Assembly (NCBI RefSeq): GCF_018687615.1
Contig: NZ_CP061299.1
Coordinates: 1,597,433-1,661,432, forward strand
Length of the DNA: 64,000 nt
Origin: Polynucleobacter sp. MWH-CaK5
Lineage (GTDB): Bacteria > Pseudomonadota > Gammaproteobacteria > Burkholderiales > Burkholderiaceae
Direction: 5' to 3'
The notes beneath the pieces are model-generated. The model searched no databases. It saw only the letters and a list, made by a program, of their open reading frames with translations, and was not told where the DNA came from. Below are positions 1 through 8,308 of the stretch, one piece after another. The translations under genes and the position numbers were made by a program. Numbering within the stretch: position 1 is the stretch's first letter; each line of letters opens with the position of its first letter.

Positions 1-530
1 ACTTCTTGGCTTAATGTTAAATCGTAATAAATTGTTCCACTTGCATCTTGGCCACTTGATGTTGATGCAAAATAATTTTTACCCAATGTGTAAGAAGTTT
101 TGAATACAGCCGGTCCATATGTGAAACCTACAAAGGCCTCTTCAGTATCACTTGTATATGAACTGTTTCCTGGATATTTGTAAGCAATCAAGCCAACGTT
201 AACACCAACTCCAGCAACTTCTGTTGTGTACCCGCCATATAAGTCAACTTCAAGACCCTGTGAGTTAGTACCTGACGCCCAGTCATCTACATTTGATGCC
301 CAAGTACCCAAATAAAATCCAGATTTATGAGCCACATCAAAACCACCTTGAATAGCACCACTTCCATCATTCTGTTGTAGACCACGGAAACGGTAGTCAC
401 TCACCGCACCAAAGTTACCTGTAATAGTAAATTCAGGCGCAGGGGCTGCGGCTTGAGCCAATACTGTGCCAGAAGATAAAGTAGCAGCTGCTGCCAAAGC
501 GATCGCTGAGAGAGTTAAGTAAGTTTTCAT
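1..530 (-). CDS. TorF-family putative porin, 5' part (cut by window start)
   Basis: The reading frame starts at the ATG at 530 and runs off the window at base 1, so about 176 N-terminal residues are visible. The start MKTYLTLSAIALAAAATLSS is a signal peptide ending near VLAQA. The mature part begins with the pattern FTITGNFGAVSDYRFRGL, typical of the Gcw_chp/TorF outer-membrane family, followed by short alternating beta-strand segments rich in G, Y and N. Family members are predicted outer-membrane barrels with poorly defined cargo. The gene has its own sigma-54 promoter and NtrC-like sites just upstream (582-722), so it is probably expressed under nitrogen limitation. In related genomes this gene commonly precedes a PII protein and an ammonium transporter; those would lie outside the window and are not seen here. 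Confidence 0.85.
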   Translation of the reverse strand, partial: MKTYLTLSAIALAAAATLSSGTVLAQAAAPAPEFTITGNFGAVSDYRFRGLQQNDGSGAIQGGFDVAHKSGFYLGTWASNVDDWASGTNSQGLEVDLYGGYTTEVAGVGVNVGLIAYKYPGNSSYTSDTEEAFVGFTYGPAVFKTSYTLGKNYFASTSSGQDASGTIYYDLTLSQE

Positions 531-581
531 GTGTTGCACTCCTAATAAACAATCCAAGGGAAATTCCTTGCAAAGATATTA

Positions 582-597
582 AGCAAAAGCCGTGCCA
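582..597 (-). promoter_or_regulatory. Sigma-54 (-24/-12) promoter of the porin gene
   Basis: On the minus strand the sequence reads TGGCACG-GCTT-TTGCT, an essentially perfect match to the sigma-54 consensus TGGCACG-N4-TTGCW. It points at the porin ATG at 530, giving a leader of roughly 40 nt with an AGGAG ribosome site (minus strand 542-538). Confidence 0.88.
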
Positions 598-670
598 GTT
601 TTATTTATATCAATATAAACAATCACTTATATACCATATTGATTTATTGATCAGTCATGAATGCTTCATT

Positions 671-722
671 GCACCATTTAGGGATGCACCCTATGCACCA
701 AAATGAAGCACCGTATTGGTGC
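671..722. promoter_or_regulatory. NtrC-like upstream activating sites
   Basis: The block GCACC-GTATT-GGTGC at 708-722 fits the NtrC dyad GCAC-N7-GTGC. Three further GCACC half-sites in the same orientation occur at 671, 686 and 695. The dyad lies about 120 bases upstream of the sigma-54 promoter at 582-597, a normal distance for an enhancer-bound activator looping to sigma-54 polymerase. The remaining non-coding sequence 531-781 should also hold the promoter of the divergent ubiK gene, which I could not place with confidence. Confidence 0.72.
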
Positions 723-781
723 ATGGCATTCTCATAACTTTGGTAAAAAGATACTATTGAAGAAATACCTCTGGAGACATT

Positions 782-1033
782 ATGAAGCCGCAAGACATCA
801 TGGAAAAAATGCAGACCATTGCCAATGACATGCAAAGCAAAGTGGGCGATGCGATTCGCCAATCACCGGCAAAAGACTTAGAAAAAAATGTTCGCGGCTT
901 AATGACCCAAGGCTTTCAGAAACTAGATTTGGTCACTCGCGAAGAATTTGATTTACAAACACAAGTCTTGGCTAAAACTCGCGCCAAATTAGAAGAGCTT
1001 GAAGCAAAGGTCAACGCTTTAGAAAAGAAGTGA
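782..1033 (+). CDS. ubiK: Ubiquinone biosynthesis accessory factor UbiK (BMFP/YqiC family)
   Basis: This is an 83-residue protein, the usual family length. The N-terminal half is amphipathic (motif MEKMQTIANDMQS), and the C-terminal half is a coiled coil with heptad leucines (about residues 55-82, LEELEAKVNALEKK). UbiK-family proteins trimerise, bind membranes through the N-terminal helix and assist the soluble ubiquinone biosynthesis complex together with UbiJ; that role is family knowledge. The ATG at 782 has a good GGAG site a few bases upstream. It is divergent from the sigma-54-controlled porin gene and convergent with the MFS gene, with only 4 bases between the two 3' ends. Confidence 0.88.
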   Translation: MKPQDIMEKMQTIANDMQSKVGDAIRQSPAKDLEKNVRGLMTQGFQKLDLVTREEFDLQTQVLAKTRAKLEELEAKVNALEKK

Positions 1034-1037
1034 TTGT

Positions 1038-2303
1038 TTATTTAGCTGCCAAGTGATGCTTCAAAGGTTTTGGATAATATAAAAACCAAATAAATGACAT
1101 CACTTGCAGAACTAAAAATACCAAAAAGACTTGGCGGAATGCATCTGGCTTTGCAAAGCCTTGGGCAGCCATCAGATCAATGCCCCAACCAATGCTCCAT
1201 TGGAAAATAAAAGCTCCAACAAAGATCAATAAGTTGTAACTGGTACTGGCCAAGCCCGCATTGCGCGATGGAAATGCTGTGATCACAATGCTCTGACCCA
1301 AAATATGACCCGTGGCAGAGATGGCCAACACAATCCACAAAATCCAACTCAATTGAATTTGCCAAGTCATCGCGATCAACTGCGCTACCAAACCAATAGC
1401 CAATAAATACTTCATGTAAGTCAGAGTTTGGAAACCCTGACGATTGGCGCGCGGCATGAACCAAGCGTTGAAGGCATATCCCAACAACATCACACCATTG
1501 AATAAAAATAAAATTTGCGCACTTTCAACCGAGCTATAACCCAGCACGTCCATCATCCATGGACCAATCCAAAGTGTTTGCAAAGCTAAAAAGCCACCAT
1601 GATTGATCACACCGACTGGCAACATTCTTAAGAAGAATGGATTTAAAAAAATATCTTTCAAACCAATTGACTGATGATCACTACTCAAAGGCTCATTATT
1701 GACATGAGGATGATCGTCAAATTTTGGCAAACCAAAACGAATGCCAACAAAGCCAATCAAGACCAATACTGCCATCACTAAAAACACACCGCGCCAACCA
1801 ATGTAAGGCAGAGAAAATTGAACAGGGACCGTTGTCATCAAAGCGCCCACTGTGCCAAACACCAACATCGCTGAAGCAAGCTGTCCTTGCTGCTCTATGG
1901 CAAACCAACGGCGGTAAGCCGTGAACGCTGCCATCAAACAGGCTGAAACACCAACACCGATCAATAAGCGGCCAATTGTTAAACCAAGCAACGAATCTGA
2001 AAAAGCAAAAATAAGTGTGCCGGCCAAAGCCATCAACAACAAAATACTCTCTACTCTTCTGACACCAAATTTATCCAACGCAATACCCAAAGGTATTTGC
2101 ATTGCTGAAAATCCAATGAAATAAGCGGCTGATAAAAGCCCCAACTGAGCATTGCTGATTTGCAAATCTGCCATCAACTCAGGAGCAATCACTGCATTCA
2201 CAGAACGGAATGCGTATGACAAAACATAAGCAAAAGCAAAAACGATAAAAACCTTGAGTGCTAAAGCACCCTTCATCGGCAAAGCTGGAGCGGAATGACT
2301 CAT
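1038..2303 (-). CDS. Major facilitator superfamily transporter
   Basis: A protein of about 421 residues with some 12 hydrophobic segments. The first segments carry the MFS pattern of a small-residue helix followed by a loop with GIALDKFGVRR (near residue 75-85), corresponding to the conserved GxLaDrxGrr motif between TM2 and TM3. The chosen start is the ATG at 2303; a GTG two codons upstream is possible. The substrate cannot be told from sequence; the closest impression is a nitrate/organic-anion type carrier with a YxFRxxN-like first helix. It follows the lipoprotein gene 2310-2912 directly and probably shares its transcript. Confidence 0.8.
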   Translation of the reverse strand: MSHSAPALPMKGALALKVFIVFAFAYVLSYAFRSVNAVIAPELMADLQISNAQLGLLSAAYFIGFSAMQIPLGIALDKFGVRRVESILLLMALAGTLIFAFSDSLLGLTIGRLLIGVGVSACLMAAFTAYRRWFAIEQQGQLASAMLVFGTVGALMTTVPVQFSLPYIGWRGVFLVMAVLVLIGFVGIRFGLPKFDDHPHVNNEPLSSDHQSIGLKDIFLNPFFLRMLPVGVINHGGFLALQTLWIGPWMMDVLGYSSVESAQILFLFNGVMLLGYAFNAWFMPRANRQGFQTLTYMKYLLAIGLVAQLIAMTWQIQLSWILWIVLAISATGHILGQSIVITAFPSRNAGLASTSYNLLIFVGAFIFQWSIGWGIDLMAAQGFAKPDAFRQVFLVFLVLQVMSFIWFLYYPKPLKHHLAAK

Positions 2304-2309
2304 GGCCAC

Positions 2310-2912
2310 TTAGTAAGGCTTGAACCCAGAAAAGAACATCTCGTGAGCATCTGTCTGAATCAACTTCTCAATCGATACATCACTGCTGATTGTTTGCAAA
2401 AGACTTTGTTGATAAATTTGAATTTGACCATCAGGAAACTGGCGCTGCACAATCCTAAATCTCAATGATCTTTTTTTGGCATCCGGACCATCGCCTTGGA
2501 TTAAGAACTCTTTAGCAGTCAAATTAATGCTGTCTTGTCCGGAAGTCTTAATGATCATCGTCTTTTCAACAGGCGCCGGAGAGTTCTTCAAATTACTCAA
2601 CATGCCTGTTTGCAAATATTTCAACAAGCCATTGATGTCGATTTTTTGGCTGATGTCTTTAGGAATATTAATAACCCCAACCGCATAAAGTGAATTCTCG
2701 ACTTTAGAAGCTTCAATCGTCATGGTCAGTTTTTGACCATCAAACATGATTGATTTTTCAGCACGACTCGGCTTGCCTGGATACAAGGCCTCATAGAGCA
2801 AATCATCCGAACGAACGGTTCTCCAATCCAAAGTTGGAGAACAAGCAGAGAGGGTCAGTAATGCCCCAAGAATGAGGAATAAATTTCGCAACATGATTTG
2901 TTTAATTTGCAT
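2310..2912 (-). CDS. Conserved hypothetical lipoprotein
   Basis: A 200-residue protein whose N-terminus is a lipoprotein signal: a hydrophobic run followed by the lipobox LSAC, with the acylated Cys at about residue 24. The mature part has no domain I recognise. It opens with DWRTVRSDDLLYEALYPGKP, a pattern seen in small betaproteobacterial lipoproteins of unknown function, and has alternating beta-strand character. The start may be the first ATG at 2912 or the ATG at 2894, which gives a more typical signal peptide length. It lies upstream of the MFS gene on the same strand and is divergent from the TlpA-like gene with about 40 bases between starts. The function is unknown. Confidence 0.7.
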   Translation of the reverse strand: MQIKQIMLRNLFLILGALLTLSACSPTLDWRTVRSDDLLYEALYPGKPSRAEKSIMFDGQKLTMTIEASKVENSLYAVGVINIPKDISQKIDINGLLKYLQTGMLSNLKNSPAPVEKTMIIKTSGQDSINLTAKEFLIQGDGPDAKKRSLRFRIVQRQFPDGQIQIYQQSLLQTISSDVSIEKLIQTDAHEMFFSGFKPY

Positions 2913-2953
2913 AAAATAAGATTATGCCCATACAACATCACTTCAGCAGATTT

Positions 2954-3454
2954 ATGACAATCAAACACTTTTTAGCAGTTAGCCTCATCTCTGTGTTCAG
3001 TCTCTTATCAGGCTGCTCATCAGACACCCAACAATCTGTACCAGCATTCAAGATTTCTGAAATATCAGGAAAAACTTTGACTCAAGCTGATATCGCCGGG
3101 AAAGTCACAGTGATTAATTTTTGGGCAACCAGCTGCGTGACTTGCGTGAAAGAAATGCCTGATTTGGTCAACACCTATGAAAAGTACAAATCACAAGGCT
3201 TAGAGTTCATCGCCTTGGCGATGTCTTATGACCCACCGATGTACGTGGTGAACTTTGCTGAAACCCGTAAACTGCCATTCATTGTTGCCATGGATTCAGA
3301 TGGAAGTGCTGCAAAAGCATTTGGGAAAATTCAGCTGACCCCAACGACACTTGTGATCAACAAGCAAGGAAAAATCATCAAACGCTATGTTGGTGAGCCT
3401 GAGTGGAATGACTTCCACAAGTTACTAGAAAAATCATTGGCAGATAAAAGCTAG
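2954..3454 (+). CDS. TlpA-like thiol:disulfide oxidoreductase, lipid-anchored
   Basis: About 166 residues. A lipoprotein signal (FSLLSGC, Cys21) anchors a thioredoxin fold facing the periplasm. The redox motif is CVTC at about 61-64, preceded by NFWATS, and the cis-proline loop is LTPTTLV near residue 130. TlpA/ResA proteins reduce periplasmic disulfides, for example in cytochrome c or copper-centre assembly; the actual partner here is unknown. I chose the ATG at 2954 because it gives a standard 20-residue signal peptide. An in-frame ATG at 2924 would add ten polar residues. The stop codon overlaps a hairpin that serves as a terminator for the convergent lipA transcript. Confidence 0.85.
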   Translation: MTIKHFLAVSLISVFSLLSGCSSDTQQSVPAFKISEISGKTLTQADIAGKVTVINFWATSCVTCVKEMPDLVNTYEKYKSQGLEFIALAMSYDPPMYVVNFAETRKLPFIVAMDSDGSAAKAFGKIQLTPTTLVINKQGKIIKRYVGEPEWNDFHKLLEKSLADKS

Positions 3455-3466
3455 TTTCGAGCTAGC
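3444..3466 (-). terminator. Intrinsic terminator of the lipB-lipA transcript
   Basis: On the minus strand GCTAG-CTCGAAA-CTAGC is followed by TTTTATCT. The stem is only 5 bp, so strength is moderate. It overlaps the last codons and stop of the convergent TlpA-like gene. Confidence 0.5.
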
Positions 3467-3494
3467 GAGTAATCCACCTGCCAAAGATTATTAA

Positions 3495-4448
3495 TTAAAC
3501 AACGCCTGCTTTGTGGGCTTGTTCGTCTGCGTGATAGCTTGATCTAACCATCGCACCAACCGCTGCATGAGTGAAGCCCATCGCATAAGCTTCTTTTTCA
3601 AACATGGCAAATGTGTCAGGGTGAACATAACGACGCACAGGTAAATGATGCCCTGATGGCGCCAAGTACTGGCCAATGGTTAACATGTCGATGTCATGCT
3701 CACGCATATCTTTCATCACTTCCAAAATTTCTTCATCAGTTTCACCAAGACCAACCATCAAACCACTCTTGGTTGAAACATGTGGATAGCGTGCCTTAAA
3801 GTCTTTTAACAACTTCAAAGAGTGCATATAGTCTGAGCCAGGTCGCGCTTCTTTGTACAAACGTGGCACAGTCTCCAAGTTGTGATTCATCACATCTGGC
3901 AAACCATCATTGAAGATGTCCAAAGCCTTCTCAAGTCTACCCCTGAAGTCTGGAACTAAAACTTCAATTTTTGTTTGAGGTGATGATTCTTTTGTCTTGG
4001 TGATGCAATTAACAAAATGTTGAGCACCGCCATCGCGAAGATCATCACGATCCACACTGGTGATCACCACATAAGATAGTTTTAGCGCTGCAATTGTTTT
4101 AGCAAGATTATTAGGCTCTTCTAAATCAAGAGGGTCTGGTCTGCCATGACCGACGTCGCAAAATGGGCAACGGCGCGTACATTTATCACCCATGATCATG
4201 AATGTTGCAGTACCTTTACCAAAACACTCGCCAATATTTGGGCAACTGGCTTCTTCGCAAACGGTCACCAATTGATTCTCGCGAAGAATCTTTTTGATTT
4301 CATTAAAGCGAGAATTACCAGAGGCAGCCTTCACTCTGATCCAATCAGGTTTTTTTAAGACCTCTTCAATTGGCACAATCTTGATTGGAATGCGCGACGT
4401 CTTATCAGCAGATTTTTGTTTTTGATTTGGATCGTAGGTCTTGGTCAT
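3495..4448 (-). CDS. lipA: Lipoyl synthase
   Basis: A 317-residue radical-SAM enzyme that inserts two sulfurs into protein-bound octanoyl groups to make lipoate for 2-oxoacid dehydrogenases and the glycine cleavage system. Both iron-sulfur sites are visible: the auxiliary cluster cysteines at about 64, 69 and 75 (CEEASCPNIGEC) and the radical-SAM CxxxCxxC at about 90, 94 and 97 (CTRRCPFC). The C-terminal RSSYHA element that supplies the serine ligand of the auxiliary cluster is present. It overlaps lipB by 4 bases (ATGA) and so is translationally coupled to it. The length is normal. Confidence 0.97.
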   Translation of the reverse strand: MTKTYDPNQKQKSADKTSRIPIKIVPIEEVLKKPDWIRVKAASGNSRFNEIKKILRENQLVTVCEEASCPNIGECFGKGTATFMIMGDKCTRRCPFCDVGHGRPDPLDLEEPNNLAKTIAALKLSYVVITSVDRDDLRDGGAQHFVNCITKTKESSPQTKIEVLVPDFRGRLEKALDIFNDGLPDVMNHNLETVPRLYKEARPGSDYMHSLKLLKDFKARYPHVSTKSGLMVGLGETDEEILEVMKDMREHDIDMLTIGQYLAPSGHHLPVRRYVHPDTFAMFEKEAYAMGFTHAAVGAMVRSSYHADEQAHKAGVV

Positions 4449-5092
4449 GACCGCACCTCTAATTGTTGAGATAAATGGCTCACTATATTTTTTGCCACAA
4501 TGTCGATATTGTCGCTCACCCCAAGACTCTTCATATCAATTGTCTTTAAACCCTCATAACCACAGGGGTTGATTGCCAAAAATGGCTTCAAATCCATATC
4601 CACATTGAGTGCCAGCCCATGATAACAACATTGCTTGGTCACTTTCAGACCCAAGGCAGCAATTTTTGCTCCATGCAGCTCTGTAGGGATGACTGGCTCA
4701 GTAGCCAGGTAGATACCCGGCGCCCCAGCTTTTCTTTGGCTTGCGATATCAAAATCCGCCAAGGTATCAATGATGGCTTGCTCTATGCGATGAACCAAAT
4801 CTCGAACAAACAGATGTCTGCGTCGCAAATCCAATAATAGATAAATGACTAATTGCCCAGGGCCGTGATAAGTGATCTGGCCACCTCGATCAATCGGAAT
4901 CAATGGTATTTGTGTATTAGGCTGAAGTAAATGTGCTGCATCGCCAGCTTGACCCAAGGTGTAGGTTGGCGGATGCTGCAAAATCCAAAGTTCATCGGGT
5001 GTTTCACTGGTGCGTTGCGCCGTGAAGTTTTTCATCGCCTCAAATGTTGGCAAATACTCCTGCAAACCTAATTGGCGAATGATGATCGTCAT
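4445..5092 (-). CDS. lipB: Octanoyl-[acyl-carrier-protein]:protein N-octanoyltransferase
   Basis: A 215-residue cytosolic enzyme that moves octanoate from ACP to lipoyl domains, the step before LipA. The family signature GGQITYHGPGQLVIY is at about 70-84. The catalytic pair is Lys143 (GAKIAALG) and Cys177 (NPCGYEG). It sits between DUF493 and lipA in the order DUF493-lipB-lipA, the usual proteobacterial arrangement. The next gene upstream ends 3 bases away, which points to one operon. Confidence 0.96.
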   Translation of the reverse strand: MTIIIRQLGLQEYLPTFEAMKNFTAQRTSETPDELWILQHPPTYTLGQAGDAAHLLQPNTQIPLIPIDRGGQITYHGPGQLVIYLLLDLRRRHLFVRDLVHRIEQAIIDTLADFDIASQRKAGAPGIYLATEPVIPTELHGAKIAALGLKVTKQCCYHGLALNVDMDLKPFLAINPCGYEGLKTIDMKSLGVSDNIDIVAKNIVSHLSQQLEVRS

Positions 5093-5095
5093 TGT

Positions 5096-5374
5096 TTATA
5101 AAACAACACTCACCATTGGGTGGGTCGATAGAGTTCTATAAAGCTCATCCAATTGTTCACGGCTTGTGACGTGAACAGTCACTGTCAGGCCCAAATAATT
5201 ACCGTTTTTTGATGGTCTGCATTCAGTGGTCTTGATATCAAAATTTTTATCAAACTGCAAAACAACATTCTCAACTGCCTCTCGATACCCTGGAACAGAC
5301 TTGCCCATGACTTTGATGGGAAAGTCACAAGGGTATTTGATCAGTGATTCTTCTGCTGGTATATCCATACTCAT
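5096..5374 (-). CDS. DUF493 family protein (YbeD-like)
   Basis: A 92-residue ACT-like alpha/beta protein of the YbeD family. Recognisable elements are IKYPCDFPIKVMG near the N-terminus and a C-terminal half rich in beta strands with LDELYRTLSTHPMV. The family is repeatedly linked to lipB, and a regulatory role in lipoate metabolism is suspected but not proven. The start ATG overlaps the stop of the upstream hydrolase gene by 4 bases, and lipB begins 3 bases after its stop. Confidence 0.88.
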   Translation of the reverse strand: MSMDIPAEESLIKYPCDFPIKVMGKSVPGYREAVENVVLQFDKNFDIKTTECRPSKNGNYLGLTVTVHVTSREQLDELYRTLSTHPMVSVVL

Positions 5375-6090
5375 CGATCAGCCCTTGGATCAGGTTGACC
5401 ATGAAAAGCGCTCACGATCAAATCTCGAATGCAATGTAGTTTGCGGTGGAAAAAATGATCCGCTCCTGGTATCACTTGAACGGTCAACTCTTGAGGTCTG
5501 GCCCAATCCAAAACACTTGATAGAGGAATCACATCATCCACCTCACCATGTATCACGATCGTATTCTTAGGCACTGGCGCAACATCCCACTTACCAGTTG
5601 CAGAACCGACCATGATGAGTCGCTCAGGTGGCATTTGCATTTCCTCTAAATGCTTCACAACATAACTGCTGACGTAACTGCCAAAAGAAAAGCCTGCCAT
5701 CACCAACGGTAACTCACCAACCAACAATGGCCAGCCCTGTCCCTCTAGTTCTGGAATCTCTTGCCAGCCAAAAGAATCTTTCATCCAAGCAATGACCGCC
5801 AATAAATCTTGGGTTTCACCCTTGCCATCATCATGCACACCTTCGGATGCGCCAACTCCTCGGAAGTTTGGCCTGACGGTCACATAATTCAATTGTGCAA
5901 AAGTACGAGCCAAGGTTTGCGCTACCTTGTTATCCATCGTGCCACCCAAAAGAGGATGAGGGTGCGCGACCAAAGCAATGCCTCTTGGACGAAAATTTGC
6001 TGGGTCGTGTTTCAAACCCTCAGGCAAATCCAAGGATGCCTCAATGATTCCGGCTGGACCTTTTAAATGAATTTTGATGGTTCGATTCAC
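5371..6090 (-). CDS. Alpha/beta hydrolase
   Basis: A 239-residue alpha/beta-hydrolase with an N-terminal core strand (GIALVAHPHPLLGGTMDNKV), the nucleophile elbow GFSFGS at about 137-142, an aspartate in GEVDDVIPL and the histidine in GADHFFH. These make a plausible Ser-Asp-His triad. It belongs to the CocE/NonD-like small hydrolases often found next to DUF493/lipB in betaproteobacteria. The substrate is unknown. It starts directly after the ferredoxin gene (stop at 6091) and overlaps DUF493 by 4 bases. Confidence 0.83.
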   Translation of the reverse strand: MNRTIKIHLKGPAGIIEASLDLPEGLKHDPANFRPRGIALVAHPHPLLGGTMDNKVAQTLARTFAQLNYVTVRPNFRGVGASEGVHDDGKGETQDLLAVIAWMKDSFGWQEIPELEGQGWPLLVGELPLVMAGFSFGSYVSSYVVKHLEEMQMPPERLIMVGSATGKWDVAPVPKNTIVIHGEVDDVIPLSSVLDWARPQELTVQVIPGADHFFHRKLHCIRDLIVSAFHGQPDPRADR

Positions 6091-6402
6091 TTAATCAATC
6101 CTTAAACGATCAACCACTTGGCCTTTAACAAAATGTGTGTCAATGATTTCATCAATGTCACTTTGATCGATAGCGGTGTACCAAATTCCCTCTGGGTAAA
6201 CGACCATCACGGGGCCATGAGCACAGCGATCCAAACATCCCGCTTTATTCACTCTCACCTTGCCTTCACCTGACAGCCCCAACTCCTTGCAACGGATCTT
6301 GGCATGCTCAAAGAGTCCTTGAGCATTGTGCTGAGCACAACAGTCCTTGCCGTTTTCACGCTGGTTTAAACAAAAGAATAAGTGGTATTTAAAGTGGCTC
6401 AT
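6091..6402 (-). CDS. Thioredoxin-like [2Fe-2S] ferredoxin
   Basis: About 103 residues from the ATG at 6402 (MSHFKYHLFFCLNQ). The cysteine pattern C11...C22...C56-x3-C60 (CLDRC) is that of thioredoxin-like 2Fe-2S ferredoxins. An upstream in-frame extension to 6486 would run into the convergent reading of the VanZ gene and has no support. The protein is cytosolic and its electron partner is unknown. It directly precedes the hydrolase gene with no gap, so the two are probably co-translated. Confidence 0.85.
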   Translation of the reverse strand: MSHFKYHLFFCLNQRENGKDCCAQHNAQGLFEHAKIRCKELGLSGEGKVRVNKAGCLDRCAHGPVMVVYPEGIWYTAIDQSDIDEIIDTHFVKGQVVDRLRID

Positions 6403-6410
6403 AGTGAAAA

Positions 6411-7499
6411 TTATATAGACGACTTGAGTTTTAAGCCTTTTATTAAAGATAAACAAGCTGCCACTGGCCAAATCCAGGCCAACCATGACATCAAATGGTT
6501 AAAGTGCAGCAATCGACCCTGGCGCCACTCTTGGATGGTCACCAAATAGTATGGGTTTTGCGGAAAGAAATTCACCAGGAAAAGCATTCCGAGTAGAGCG
6601 GAAATCGCCATCAAATACAAATAAACCCTGTTCAACTGCAAAGCCCCAAATAACAGGATTGTTGAAAAAATCATTCCCCACAATGCAGGTGGCGTTAACC
6701 AAGAAAAACTTTTATCGGCTCCAAACTGCATGCCCGAAAACAAGCCCTTCAAAATAATGGTGGTGACCAGCAAGCAAAACAGCAGTGGTAATTTTGGCGC
6801 ACCCTTGCGCATGGTCAATGCAATGCTGATACCAGCAAAAATCCAGGCCAACATGGTTGTGGCGATTTCAATCGTGGCGAAATTAAACGTGCTCGTCCAA
6901 GGCATGGAATTAGGCCACTTGGTCGCAAGCCCGCCCATGGCCAGCCAAGCTGTTTGAGGATAAATTTGCGCCCACGGGAATGCCATTAATAGCAAAATGC
7001 CGCTAGATCGAACACCAAACCATTCAATCCTCTTTCTTTGAAACACACTTCCAGAAAGCCAGGCTGGATCCAAGGTGATAGCAAACAGTGCACCTATTGC
7101 GACACCAGATATATTGGCCCACCAATCCACATTGCTGGGTATTCGAGTGACCAGCCAAGTTTGTAAAGACTCTAAGCCTCCGGAAAGACATGCCCCAACG
7201 ATGATGGAGAACAATAGTGCACGATACGATTTCAGGCGAGGATAAACGGCAAAAACAATTAAAAATCCCAGCGGGATGTAGCCTAAGATATTCGTGAAGA
7301 CATCAAACGAAGTGATGTATTGGGGGATTGGCGCAAACATCCAATCCAAATAGGTGGCGCCCACACTGACATTGAAATTAAATGGATAAATGCTGGCATA
7401 AATGATCAACAAAATATATGACAGGCATGCCATCCTTGCGGTTGGCATTGGCAAATCAGGCCAATTTAGGCGTTGAGGTCTCTGAAAATTTCCTGTCAT
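6411..7499 (-). CDS. VanZ family integral membrane protein
   Basis: About 362 residues with roughly ten hydrophobic segments. The N-terminal third matches the VanZ pattern: a helix with YASIYPFNF, then DVFTNILGYIPLGFL, and a later GGLESLQTWLVTRIPSNVDWWANISG. This is the conserved VanZ core, where the DxxxN and SxxE/Q elements cluster. VanZ-like proteins are membrane proteins of unclear biochemical role, with links to cell-envelope stress. I place the start at the ATG at 7499; a longer frame begins at 7532 but would overlap the divergent birA start. The downstream ferredoxin gene begins 8 bases after its stop. Confidence 0.8.
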   Translation of the reverse strand: MTGNFQRPQRLNWPDLPMPTARMACLSYILLIIYASIYPFNFNVSVGATYLDWMFAPIPQYITSFDVFTNILGYIPLGFLIVFAVYPRLKSYRALLFSIIVGACLSGGLESLQTWLVTRIPSNVDWWANISGVAIGALFAITLDPAWLSGSVFQRKRIEWFGVRSSGILLLMAFPWAQIYPQTAWLAMGGLATKWPNSMPWTSTFNFATIEIATTMLAWIFAGISIALTMRKGAPKLPLLFCLLVTTIILKGLFSGMQFGADKSFSWLTPPALWGMIFSTILLFGALQLNRVYLYLMAISALLGMLFLVNFFPQNPYYLVTIQEWRQGRLLHFNHLMSWLAWIWPVAACLSLIKGLKLKSSI

Positions 7500-7525
7500 A
7501 ACCACATAGTACCTACAATAATGAA

Positions 7526-8308
7526 ATGGCAATCAATTGGATCTTAGAAAGTATTGATCAAAGTCCTTCAACCAATGAAGACTTGATGGTCAGGTGGCGA
7601 GCTGGTGAGCTATGGGAGCCCATCGCCAGAAAAGCCATCACCCAAACATCTGGCAAGGGTCGCCTTGGCAGAACTTGGGTCAGCCATGCAAAGCAAGCCT
7701 TGACCTTCTCAGTTGCCTATCCTTTCAAGAAAAGCATTGCTGAACTCTCAGGGTTGAGCCTTGCTTGCGGACTTGCAGTGATCAAAGGCATCAGTCAGGC
7801 CACCGGAATTTCTCAGGAAGACTTAAAGAACTTAGGCTTAGGTCTCAAATGGCCAAACGACATTTTCTTGAATGATAAAAAATTGGCTGGCATGCTACTT
7901 GAAGGCGGTCAATTAAATGCATCGCAAGCAACTTGGATTGTGATCGGTATTGGCATTAACTTGACTGCAGATGAGCATCTTGAAAACAGCATCAAACGTC
8001 CGATTGCCAGCTTAGATCAAATCAGCCAAATTAAATCGATGGATGCTGATGTTTTGTGGCTTGCCATCCTCAAAGAATTGGCAGAAACCATTGAAGTCTT
8101 TGAGCAATATTCATTTGTGAAGTTTCAAGATGAGTGGAACTCTTGGGATATTTATAAAAATCAAACCTGCGCCATCGTTCAAAATGAGCAAATACAGTTG
8201 GAGGGTCTTGAGCGAGGTGTTGATGCTCAAGGTCATTTACTCATTGAATCTGACAATAAAATACAAAAAGTTATCAGCGGTGATGTTTCTTTAAAGGCAA
8301 AACCATGA
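7526..8308 (+). CDS. birA: Biotin--[acetyl-CoA-carboxylase] ligase
   Basis: A 260-residue biotin protein ligase that forms biotinyl-AMP and transfers biotin to the carboxyl carrier protein AccB. The biotin/ATP loop is GKGRLGRTW at about 45-53 and the second core motif is KWPNDIFLNDKKLAGMLLE near 112-130. A short SH3-like C-terminal domain follows. There is no N-terminal winged helix, so this is the short enzyme without the repressor function of E. coli BirA. It overlaps coaX by 4 bases (ATGA), a pairing common in betaproteobacteria. Confidence 0.95.
   Translation: MAINWILESIDQSPSTNEDLMVRWRAGELWEPIARKAITQTSGKGRLGRTWVSHAKQALTFSVAYPFKKSIAELSGLSLACGLAVIKGISQATGISQEDLKNLGLGLKWPNDIFLNDKKLAGMLLEGGQLNASQATWIVIGIGINLTADEHLENSIKRPIASLDQISQIKSMDADVLWLAILKELAETIEVFEQYSFVKFQDEWNSWDIYKNQTCAIVQNEQIQLEGLERGVDAQGHLLIESDNKIQKVISGDVSLKAKP

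Noticed and set aside
644..862. Open frame on the minus strand opposite ubiK
   Set aside because: It crosses the NtrC-site region and the ubiK start, has no family resemblance, and is best explained as chance.
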